From Phycisphaeraceae bacterium D3-23 (GTDB lineage: Bacteria > Planctomycetota > Phycisphaerae > Phycisphaerales > Phycisphaeraceae), in the NCBI GenBank assembly GCA_039555135.1, contig CP114179.1, positions 1,922,001-1,986,000 on the forward strand: 64,000 bases of DNA, given 5' to 3'. Of this stretch, positions 19,564-26,353 are shown piece by piece; the first letter of the stretch is position 1; every line of letters starts with the position of its first letter. Below the pieces are notes generated by a model. That model made no database searches, was not told where the DNA came from, and was given only the letters and a program-made list of their open reading frames with translations. The translations under genes were made by a program, and so were the position numbers.

Positions 19564-19957
19564 ATGCGAAAGAAGCCAGTCATAGAGATTGATGGAGCTA
19601 ACTTTAGCACCTTGGAAGAATGCGCGCGTGAATTCAGCCAAACCACGCTTTCTGATTTTGTTTGGACAGGCAATCTCGACGCTTTCAACGACATACTGCG
19701 GGGTGGGTTTGGTACACCCGAAGGCGGCTTCATCCTCCGCTGGTTAAATTCAGATACTTCCCGGGAGCGTCTGGGCTACGCAGAGACGGCCCGGCAGCTA
19801 GAACGCCGCCTCAAGGCGTGCCCGTGTTGCGGCCGAACTCAAAGCGGCAAAGAACAACACCGGCCCCACCGTGTTCGATTGGTTGGTGGAGATCATCCGG
19901 GTCCACGGCGAGGGCGGGGAAGAATCCGAAAATGCCATCGAACTCGAACTACGGTAG
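19564..19957 (+). pseudogene. Barstar-like ribonuclease inhibitor, frameshifted by a small deletion
   Basis: The N-terminal part (VIEIDGANFSTLEECAREFS, then DFVWTGNLDAFNDILRGGFG and ETARQLERRLKAC) and, in the next frame, the C-terminal part (RVAAELKAAKNNTGPTVFDW, then LVEIIRVHGEGG) match the barstar-like family. Family members usually read RLxxCHPSNR between the two halves; here the bases for roughly HPSNR are missing near 19817, which shifts the frame. The protein would bind and block a barnase/RNase-Sa-type nuclease or act as an orphan immunity protein. No nuclease gene is nearby. Lower GC than the core genome and its place in an island of small genes suggest a degraded acquired gene. Confidence 0.75.
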
Positions 19958-20070
19958 CGCGCCTCACTGCCGGCTGTCGAGGACAACGCTCGCCCTCAGC
20001 GCATGTAACACAATGCGAGTCGGACATTCCAAGCGATTCGACCGTTTGTGGGCCTTCATGGCGCTTCTGC

Positions 20071-20280
20071 GAACACTCCCGGCCCTCCCGTGCAGGTTCA
20101 TAAGCGTTCTATGAACGCTCGGGAATAGCTTGTGAACATTCACAAACCACCGGTGAACCCCCGGAAGTAGGCGGCGAACATTCGGGCGTCCCTTGTGAAC
20201 ATCCGGGGGAGGTCCGGGAAGATTCGGGGTAGGGGTGTGAAAACCCGTGCGCGGGGGGTGAAGGTCCGGGAAAGGGGGAA
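20071..20280. repeat. Degenerate 21-bp tandem repeat array
   Basis: Ten consecutive units keep an exact 21-bp period: 20071, 20092, 20113, 20134, 20155, 20176, 20197, 20218, 20239 and 20260. The best units begin GAACATTCGGG or close variants and are preceded by GT or GC; the remaining positions are variable but GC-rich. On the minus strand this reads as heptad units of the form xVHxxxP (for example NVHKLFP, SVHRTLM, GVHRWFV). The array lies directly upstream of the conserved hypothetical gene at 20377. Whether it is transcribed or translated is unknown. It is not a CRISPR array: there are no unique spacers. Confidence 0.75.
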
Positions 20281-20376
20281 ACATCTGCGAACGGGCGGGA
20301 CGCTGTCGCGGAGGGGGGCGGACGGCCGATTTTGTTGAAAGGTCGGGCGTCTTCTTTCCGCTTTGGAGATGACATC

Positions 20377-21144
20377 ATGCAGGACTATTTGCCGCACCGG
20401 GATCAAGAACTCGCGTCGTGGACACGGGGGATGGCGAAGGCCGTGTCTGCTTCGCCTGAAAGTTATGGCGTGACCGCAGCGCAGGCGGCGGCGTATGACG
20501 CGGCGCAGCGGGCGTATGCGGAGGCGTTGACGGTGGCGACGCAGCCGCAGACGCGGACGGGGCCGGCGGTGTCGCGGAAGAACACGGCGCGGAAGACGCT
20601 GATCGCCCTGTCGCGCCGGTTGGAGGGGATTATCCAGGCCTACCCCGGGACGACGGACGCGATGCGTGTGGACCTGGGGCTGACGGTGCGCAAGCCACGG
20701 GCGAAGATGGCGGCGGTGACGATCGAGCGGCCGTCGGTGCGGGTGGTGTCGGCGATGGGGTCGCGGCTGACGCTGCGGGTCGGCAAGCACGGGGGCGTGG
20801 GGCGCGCCCGGCCCGACGGGGCGCGGGGGTACACGTGGTTCTACTTCTTGGGCGAGCGGAGCCCGGCGGCGCTGGGGGGTTGGTCGTTCGGCGGCAATAG
20901 CATCGAGCCCACCGTCGAGGTGGTGCTGGAGGGTGCCGAGTTTGGCGCGCCGGTGTGGTTCACCGCCAACTGGTTTAACAGCCGGATGCAGCCGGGCCCG
21001 ATGAGCAACCCGGTCATGACCCGCGTGGCGGGCGGGTTTGCGGGGGTGGTGCCGAGCGCCGGGAGCGGAGGTAAAACGGTGGTCAGTGTTGTGGCGGGGA
21101 GTGCCCCCGGGACCACTGCGGATCCCATGGGCCTTGCGGCGTAG
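20377..21144 (+). CDS. Conserved hypothetical protein downstream of 21-bp array (255 aa)
   Basis: This 255-residue protein has no signal peptide. The start at 20377 was chosen over 20332 because GGAG lies a few bases upstream and the extra residues look random. The N-terminal half is helical and Ala-rich (about residues 10-100) and ends in a segment of the form RRLEGIIQAYPGTTDAMRVD followed by LGLTVRKP. The C-terminal half (about 120-245) is beta-rich, like an Ig or fibronectin III fold, with FTANWFNSRMQPGPMSNPV near its end. I recall similar two-part hypothetical proteins in Verrucomicrobia, Bacteroidota and Planctomycetota, some near similar repeats; this is memory, not a search. Function is unknown. 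Confidence 0.7.
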   Translation: MQDYLPHRDQELASWTRGMAKAVSASPESYGVTAAQAAAYDAAQRAYAEALTVATQPQTRTGPAVSRKNTARKTLIALSRRLEGIIQAYPGTTDAMRVDLGLTVRKPRAKMAAVTIERPSVRVVSAMGSRLTLRVGKHGGVGRARPDGARGYTWFYFLGERSPAALGGWSFGGNSIEPTVEVVLEGAEFGAPVWFTANWFNSRMQPGPMSNPVMTRVAGGFAGVVPSAGSGGKTVVSVVAGSAPGTTADPMGLAA

Positions 21145-21260
21145 ACCCTTCCGGGGCTTCGCGGACTCAGCTCCTGCCACCCATCTCTGTGCCCGAATCA
21201 GATAAACTGCAAATCAGTCTGTTTAGATCTGTACTGCTAGCCAGCCATGGTAGCCCCCGC

Positions 21261-21680
21261 ATGCCTGAACCTTTCATGGAACATCCGACTGGTGAATTCG
21301 ATAGCGCTATCGAAGCGATGACCGACGCGATCTGTAGGCTTCGAGAGCTACCCGCTTGGGATGATTGGATTACATTCTGTGCCCAAGGCATAGGGCCTCG
21401 GCCAGACAGCGTCCACTTCGCTGAGATCTGCATCCTAAAAGATCAATTCGATTTGGACATTCCGCTCGACTTGGAGGCGGTCCATCAACAGGCGAGCGTA
21501 AGTGGTTCCTGCCTGTCGAAGAGAGGTGGCTTCTACTCGGTTGCTTCGGCCTCACCCGCAGAGGTCGCTCGAATCTTCGATGCCATTTTCCGCTACCACT
21601 TAGGCATCAAGCCACATGCCGACGAAGGTGACGACTACCCGATTGGCGCGGAATGGGAAGTTGCACAATACTACCCTTAG
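21261..21680 (+). CDS. Hypothetical protein (139 aa)
   Basis: This small soluble protein is not assigned to a function. The ATG at 21261 was preferred to a GTG at 21189 because the following MPEPFMEHPTGEFDSAIEAM reads like a normal N-terminus. Features that look conserved are LPAWDDWITFCAQGIGPRPD, a Phe-Ala-Glu motif, and a C-terminal RIFDAIFRYHLGIKPH followed by an acidic tail. GC content is low compared with the core genes. It is the last gene of the accessory island and is followed by a dispersed repeat arm at 21766. Confidence 0.6.
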   Translation: MPEPFMEHPTGEFDSAIEAMTDAICRLRELPAWDDWITFCAQGIGPRPDSVHFAEICILKDQFDLDIPLDLEAVHQQASVSGSCLSKRGGFYSVASASPAEVARIFDAIFRYHLGIKPHADEGDDYPIGAEWEVAQYYP

Positions 21681-21765
21681 GCCAAGGCCCATGGGTCGGC
21701 AGGTAAGCGGGACTGAGTCCGCGTAGCCCGCGAGCGATCGAACACACGCCTGACAAACCCCCATC

Positions 21766-21812
21766 TTTGCCTTCCTTGGCGGCTTGGCGTCTCTGCGCTC
21801 TTGGCGTTGCAC
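21766..21812. repeat. Single arm of dispersed TTGGCG/CTGCG repeat
   Basis: The segment CTTGGCGGCTTGGCGTCTCT followed by GCGCTCTTGGCG is a run of the same short motif type as the arms of the inverted repeats at 995-1461 and 28291-28734. No matching inverse arm was found nearby, so this is a solo arm between a hypothetical gene and the lipoprotein gene. Confidence 0.55.
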
Positions 21813-21899
21813 CTTCCCTGCCACTCAACCCACCGCCCAGTACAATGCCCGCTGCGGGTGGCTGGGCCGCCCGAGTCCCAGTTGCATCACGAGCAGGCC

Positions 21900-22340
21900 A
21901 TGTCAAAACCAAACCATGCGACGGGCTGGATCGCCCTGCTGCTCGGACTATTGCTTGTGCAGGCGGGCTGTTCGCAGTCCAAGATCGCGGGGAATGGCCG
22001 GGCGGGGGATGCGCCGGACCGGATCCCCGCATTGGTGCGGCAGGCCGACCCCCTGAACGCCAGCGGGCAGGACGGCATCAACACCCTGATCCACGCCCTC
22101 GACGACGACGACCCGGCGGTGCGGCTTTTTGCGGTGCAGGCGCTGCGGGAGCGCACGGGACAGTCGTTCGGGTATCGTTATTATGACTCGGCGGACCGGC
22201 GACGCCCGGCGGTCCGCCGGTGGCGCGACTGGGCCGATGCTCAGGACGACCCCGGGACTCCAAGCCCCGGCACCCCCGGAACGCCCGCCCCCGGAACCGG
22301 CCCGAACCCCAACACCGCCTCCGCTTCTCCCGCACACTGA
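21900..22340 (+). CDS. Putative lipoprotein with HEAT-like segment
   Basis: This 146-residue protein has an N-terminal hydrophobic signal ending at LVQAGC (lipobox-like). The start at 21900 places this signal correctly; an open upstream extension is ignored. A short segment (INTLIHALDDDDPAVRLFAV then QALRERTG, about residues 60-90) looks like a single HEAT/armadillo repeat. The C-terminus is Pro/Gly-rich and low in complexity. It lies 12 bp before the STAS gene and may be co-transcribed with the lipid-transport genes. Function is unknown. Confidence 0.65.
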   Translation: MSKPNHATGWIALLLGLLLVQAGCSQSKIAGNGRAGDAPDRIPALVRQADPLNASGQDGINTLIHALDDDDPAVRLFAVQALRERTGQSFGYRYYDSADRRRPAVRRWRDWADAQDDPGTPSPGTPGTPAPGTGPNPNTASASPAH

Positions 22341-22352
22341 TCGACGAACACC

Positions 22353-22712
22353 ATGGCCAAGCACTGCATCTCCACTATCGAACACAACGGCGAAGCCGTC
22401 ATCGCCGCGCTGCACGGCTCGCTCACCGTCGCGAACGCGCCCGACCTGCGCCAAGGGCTGATGGAGGCGCTCAAAGAGCACAAGCCCAAGACCCTCGCGC
22501 TCAACCTGACCGAGGTCGACTTCATCGACTCCAGTGCGCTGGGTGTGTTTGTCGAGGTCCGCCGGGAGGCGGCGACGCACGGCGGGAGCGTGGCGATGAC
22601 GAACCTCAACGACGACATCCGCGGGCTGATGCGGATCATGCACCTCGACTCGGTGTTTACGTTTCTGGATGATGTGTCGGAAGTCTCGGCCCCCGGAACC
22701 CCCGGAAGTTAG
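22353..22712 (+). CDS. STAS-domain protein (MlaB-like or anti-anti-sigma factor)
   Basis: This 119-residue protein consists of a single STAS domain with the core motif LTEVDFIDSSALGVFVEV (about residues 48-65), containing the serine that is phosphorylated in SpoIIAA-type antagonists. In Gram-negative bacteria the STAS protein MlaB binds the MlaF ATPase and is part of the MlaFEDB complex. The position here, 106 bp before mlaE on the same strand, supports an MlaB-like role; the sequence alone would also fit an anti-sigma-factor antagonist. A SpoIIE-type phosphatase that could act on STAS proteins lies about 30 kb away. Confidence 0.85.
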   Translation: MAKHCISTIEHNGEAVIAALHGSLTVANAPDLRQGLMEALKEHKPKTLALNLTEVDFIDSSALGVFVEVRREAATHGGSVAMTNLNDDIRGLMRIMHLDSVFTFLDDVSEVSAPGTPGS

Positions 22713-22818
22713 CCCCCGGAAGTTGCCGCACGCAAAGACACGATCCTTGGAGCGATCCTAAGCTCCCCCGGCCGCACGGATGTTGGCCGACGCTTCTCCC
22801 GCCCCGCAAGGACGACCC

Positions 22819-23631
22819 ATGGGCGCACTCACACGACCGATTGCAAAGCTCGGCGACGCCGCGATCGGCACCGTCGGGTTTATCGGTGCGCTGGGCATCC
22901 TCATCGGCCTCACCTTCGCGGCGAGCCCACGGCTGATCTTCCGCAAGCGCGGGCGTCGGCTGGCGTGGCGCAACCTGTGGTTCCAGGCGCACCGGGTCGG
23001 GGTCAAGAGCATCGGCGTCGTGGCGCTGGTGACGTTCTCGATCGGCGTGATCCTCGCGCTGCAGATCGTGCCGATCCTGGAGGGGTATGGTGTGCCCGAC
23101 CAGATCGCGACGATCATCGCGATCGCGTTTTTCCGCGAGCTTGGGCCGCTGGTCGGGGCGATCGTGCTGACGGGCTTTGCCGGGGCATCCATCGCGGCGG
23201 AGATCGGGACGATGGCGGTCAACGAAGAGCTCAAGGCCCTGCGGTCGCACGCGCTGAGCCCGGTGCGGTTTCTCGTGGTGCCGCGTGTGTTGGCGTCGAT
23301 GGTGATGACGGTGTGCCTGGCGGTGCTGTCGAGCATCATGGGCGTCTTGGGCGCGCTGTGCGCGACGCTGATGATCACCGACCTACGGGCGGATGCGTAT
23401 ATGGAGCTGACGTACAACGCGGTCGACGCGTTCGATGTCTCGACGGGGCTGGTCAAGGCGGCGGTGTTCGGGATGCTGATCGGCGCGATGGCCTGCCACC
23501 TCGGGCTGGGCGTGCGCGGCGGGGCGTCGGGTGTGGGCAGCGCGACGACGCGCACCGTCGTGCTCAGCATCGTCGCGCTGACGGTGGTGGACCTGGCGTT
23601 TACGGCTGTGTTTTACCTGTTGGGGCTTTGA
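22819..23631 (+). CDS. mlaE: MlaE-family ABC transporter permease
   Basis: This 270-residue integral membrane protein is the permease of an Mla-type phospholipid transporter. The family signature is present: FFRELGPLVGAIVLTGFAGA followed by SIAAEIGTMAVNEELKAL (about residues 103-140). There are five to six hydrophobic segments. The start at 22819 was chosen because AAGGA lies six bases upstream; 22780 is an alternative. The ATPase gene begins 3 bp after the stop. The system moves phospholipids between inner and outer membranes to keep outer-membrane asymmetry. Confidence 0.93.
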   Translation: MGALTRPIAKLGDAAIGTVGFIGALGILIGLTFAASPRLIFRKRGRRLAWRNLWFQAHRVGVKSIGVVALVTFSIGVILALQIVPILEGYGVPDQIATIIAIAFFRELGPLVGAIVLTGFAGASIAAEIGTMAVNEELKALRSHALSPVRFLVVPRVLASMVMTVCLAVLSSIMGVLGALCATLMITDLRADAYMELTYNAVDAFDVSTGLVKAAVFGMLIGAMACHLGLGVRGGASGVGSATTRTVVLSIVALTVVDLAFTAVFYLLGL

Positions 23632-23634
23632 CCG

Positions 23635-24447
23635 ATGCCACCCACCGACGACAACATCATCGAGGTCCGCGACGTGACGAAGAAGTTCGGCGACACCGCG
23701 GTGCTGCGCGATCTGTCGCTCGATGTCAAGCGCGGCGAACGCCTCGTCATCCTCGGCGGGTCGGGCGCGGGCAAGTCGACGCTGCTCAACATGCTCGCGG
23801 CCGAGACCCAGCCGACGCAGGGCACGGTCACTGTCGACGGCAAAGACATCGGCTGCATGAGCCAGAAAGACCTGGACGAGTACCGCAAGACGATGGGTGT
23901 GCTGTTCCAGAGCGGCGCGCTGTTCAACTCGCTCACGATCGCCGAGAACATCGGGCTCCCGATGCAGGAGCACACCGACCTCGAGCAGAGCACCATCGAC
24001 ACGATCGTCACGATGAAGCTCCACCTCGTCGGGCTGCTGGGCCACGGCGACAAGATGCCCTCCGAGCTCTCGGGCGGGATGAAGAAGCGCGCGGGGCTTG
24101 GCCGGGCGCTCGCGCTGGACCCGAAGATTATTTTCTACGACGAGCCCAGCGCCGGGCTCGACCCCGTCTCGGTCGCCGAGGTCGACAAGCTCATGATCGA
24201 CCTCAACGAGACGACCGGCGTCACGACCGTCGTCATCACGCACGAGATGACCAGCGCGTTCCGCATCGCGCACCGGCTGGTGCTCATGGACCAGGGCAAG
24301 TTCGTCGCGGCCGGGACGCCCGACGAGATGAAAGAGAGCGACAACCCGCTGGTGCATCAGTTCGTCCACGGCAAGCTCGAAGGGCCGATGACGGACCGCA
24401 AGGACGAGGGCGCGTACCGGCGGGCGCTGTTGGAAGAGGCGCGATGA
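23635..24447 (+). CDS. mlaF: MlaF-family ABC transporter ATP-binding protein
   Basis: This 270-residue ATPase drives the Mla transporter. It has Walker A GGSGAGKST (about residues 42-50), the ABC signature LSGGMKKRAGLGRAL (about 143-157), Walker B IIFYDEPSAGLDP (about 164-176) and the H-loop VITHEM. The KKRAGLGRALALDP form of the signature is typical of the MlaF/Ttg2A branch. It sits between mlaE and mlaD in a tight operon. Confidence 0.94.
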   Translation: MPPTDDNIIEVRDVTKKFGDTAVLRDLSLDVKRGERLVILGGSGAGKSTLLNMLAAETQPTQGTVTVDGKDIGCMSQKDLDEYRKTMGVLFQSGALFNSLTIAENIGLPMQEHTDLEQSTIDTIVTMKLHLVGLLGHGDKMPSELSGGMKKRAGLGRALALDPKIIFYDEPSAGLDPVSVAEVDKLMIDLNETTGVTTVVITHEMTSAFRIAHRLVLMDQGKFVAAGTPDEMKESDNPLVHQFVHGKLEGPMTDRKDEGAYRRALLEEAR

Positions 24448-24478
24448 TGCCGATAGAGACCCCGCACGGAGCCGCGCT

Positions 24479-25813
24479 ATGAGTCAATCCAAGTACGCCT
24501 TCCAGGCCGGGCTGTTCATCCTCCTCGCGATCGCCGCGACGATCGCGATCATCGCGCGCATCGCCGACAGCCGGGGCGGGCTGGGCAGCTCGCGCACGTA
24601 CATCGCCACCTTCGCGCCGGGGCAAGACATCTCGGGTTTGGCCATCGGCTCGGACGTGCGCCTGCTGGGCTACAAGGTCGGCCGAATCACCGACATCGCG
24701 CTCCAGGCGGATGGCACCATGGACGCACACATCCATGTCACCTTCGAGGTCCAGGACAACGTCCAGTTCCGCCAGCCCGACCCGTTCCTCCAGCACTTCG
24801 GCGAGTCCACCCTCCTGCCCGCGCCCGAGCGCATCCAGTTTGGCAGCGCCGAGCCCCGCATCGAGGCGCAGACCAGCTTCACCGGCGGGGCATGGCTCAA
24901 CATCCTCAGCCTGGGCGAAGGGCTCGGCCTGCCCGACAAGGCGGAGATCCCCGCTCGCTCCGTCAACCTCAACGCGATGGTCGACGAGGTCCGCGCCGAG
25001 CTCACGACCACGCTCACCTCGGTCCGCAAAGAGGTCGCGGCGCTGAGCGGGGAGATCACCGACACCGCCGACGCCTTCGAGCAGACCGCCGCCGCGTTTG
25101 AAGACACCGCCAACGAGGCGACCGCGCTCATCCAGGACATCGAAAGCGAGATCGACCCCCGCGCTCGAGCAGTACAGCGCCTTGATGGCCGAGGCGACCG
25201 GCGTGATGCAAGAGGTCAACGCCGTGTTCGGCGACAGCGGCGAAGACATCCGCACCACCCTCGCGAATTTTAGCAGCATCACGACGACCTTCGACGATCG
25301 CCTGCCCGGCATGCTCGACGAGGTCGATACCGCGCTGGGCAGCATTAACTCCCTGACCGAAGACCTCGGGGGTTTTGTCGACCGGGCCGAGCAGAGCGTG
25401 GACGGCGTCGACGCGTTGCTGGCGGATGCGGGCGGGCTCACGCGCGAGCTGCGCGCGCGACGCTGGGCGACAACCGCGTCGAGATCGACCGGATGGTCAC
25501 CAACGCCCGGCGGACGATCGCTGAGCTGCGCGGGCTGATGGAAGACCTGCGTGCCAACCCGTCGCGCCTGGTCTGGCCGCCGGATGAGCGCGACCTGGCG
25601 AACCTCGAGTTGTACGCCGTCGCGCGGCAGTACGCCAACGCGGCCGAGGACTTGCAGTCGGCCGTGCAGCAGCTCCGCGACGCGACCGTGACCGACCCGT
25701 CCGACGACCCGGCCAACGCCGAGCGTCTCGAACAGATGCGCGAGCATTTGATGGAGCAGTTCGAGTACTTTGATGAGTTGCAGCGCGAGTTGTGGGAGCG
25801 GTACGAGCGGTGA
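24479..25813 (+). pseudogene. mlaD: MlaD-family (MCE domain) substrate-binding protein, two compensating frameshifts
   Basis: This is the periplasmic, membrane-anchored MCE-domain component. An N-terminal helix (AGLFILLAIAATIAIIARI) is followed by the MCE domain (about residues 38-120, with VRLLGYKVGRITDI) and a long helical region. The frame breaks twice: in the run CCCCC at 25156-25160 (reading shifts to ALEQYSALMAEATGVMQ), and again in GCGCGCGCG at 25451-25459 (reading returns to ATLGDNRVEIDRMVTNARRT). The total span is a multiple of three, so the shifts cancel. Coding character is good in all three parts and both sites are slippery runs, so sequencing errors are more likely than decay. 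A correct read would give about 444 residues. Confidence 0.85.
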
Positions 25814-25858
25814 GAAAGCTGCATTCTCTTTGGTTCAGAAGTTTTTCGAGCGTAAAGC

Positions 25859-26266
25859 ATGGTAGTTGTACTCAGGTCGTCAGATCGTAACGAAGCGATA
25901 TGTATCCAAGGCAACTTGGATCAGCTAAAAGAACTGCACGATGTCATAGTCGCTTTTGCGAGTTCAAACAGTACAAACATCGACATCGCGACCCTGGCCG
26001 ATCGCTCACCAGCACCCTACGACCAGTCGCTTGCCGGCATCAAGATCAGAAAGAACGAAGGGCTTATCCATTTTTCGGTCGATGATGAGATACTTGTGCT
26101 CTCGGGGAGTGTTGAAAGAATCATGCTCTTTGCAGAAAACCTGCCTTACGACATAGACCGCGACACCGAGCATTACCATTGTCATTTCGACCGTGTCGGA
26201 CATGAGTCGGATTTCGCAGCCAACTCACTCGACACCGTTCTGATGATGAAGAACATTCCTTCGTAG
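25859..26266 (+). CDS. Hypothetical protein, possibly immunity-like (135 aa)
   Basis: This small protein has markedly lower GC than the Mla operon before it and the ATPase gene after it. The C-terminal part (EILVLSGSVERIMLFAENLP, then a His-rich HYHCHFDRVGHE) recalls Imm32-type immunity proteins of contact-dependent toxin systems; this is a tentative resemblance by eye. There is no signal peptide or membrane segment. It is followed immediately by an inverted-repeat element that starts at its stop codon (26266-26345), which suggests insertion as a unit. No toxin gene is adjacent. Confidence 0.55.
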   Translation: MVVVLRSSDRNEAICIQGNLDQLKELHDVIVAFASSNSTNIDIATLADRSPAPYDQSLAGIKIRKNEGLIHFSVDDEILVLSGSVERIMLFAENLPYDIDRDTEHYHCHFDRVGHESDFAANSLDTVLMMKNIPS

Positions 26267-26345
26267 GGTGCCACATAGCGAAGCTATGTGCAGTACTCAG
26301 CTTAAAGGGTTCGAGAGTTACACATAGCTGCGCCATGTGGCACCC
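26266..26345. repeat. Inverted-repeat element with GGGTGCCACA ends, copy A
   Basis: The left arm (26266-26290, beginning GGGTGCCACATAGCGAAGC) and the right arm (26321-26345, ending GCCATGTGGCACCC) are inverted copies matching at 23 of 25 positions. Each arm also folds on itself (CACATAGC GAA GCTATGTG). It shares its outer GGGTGCCACA ends with the larger elements at 50400-50508 and 51656-51827. It lies between two convergent genes and may also work as a bidirectional terminator. Confidence 0.8.
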
Positions 26346-26353
26346 GACATGTT

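Noticed and set aside
20071-20280. CRISPR array
   Set aside because: The 21-bp units are contiguous and degenerate with no constant repeat plus unique spacers, and no cas gene is present.
18434-21680. Prophage or integrative element
   Set aside because: No integrase, structural phage gene, tRNA or attachment-site duplication was found; the region looks like a set of separate small insertions.
24479-25813. Programmed ribosomal frameshifting in mlaD
   Set aside because: Two separate shifts at simple runs (CCCCC and GCGCGCGCG) without a slippery heptamer and stimulator, and the same GC run breaks an unrelated gene. Sequence error is simpler.
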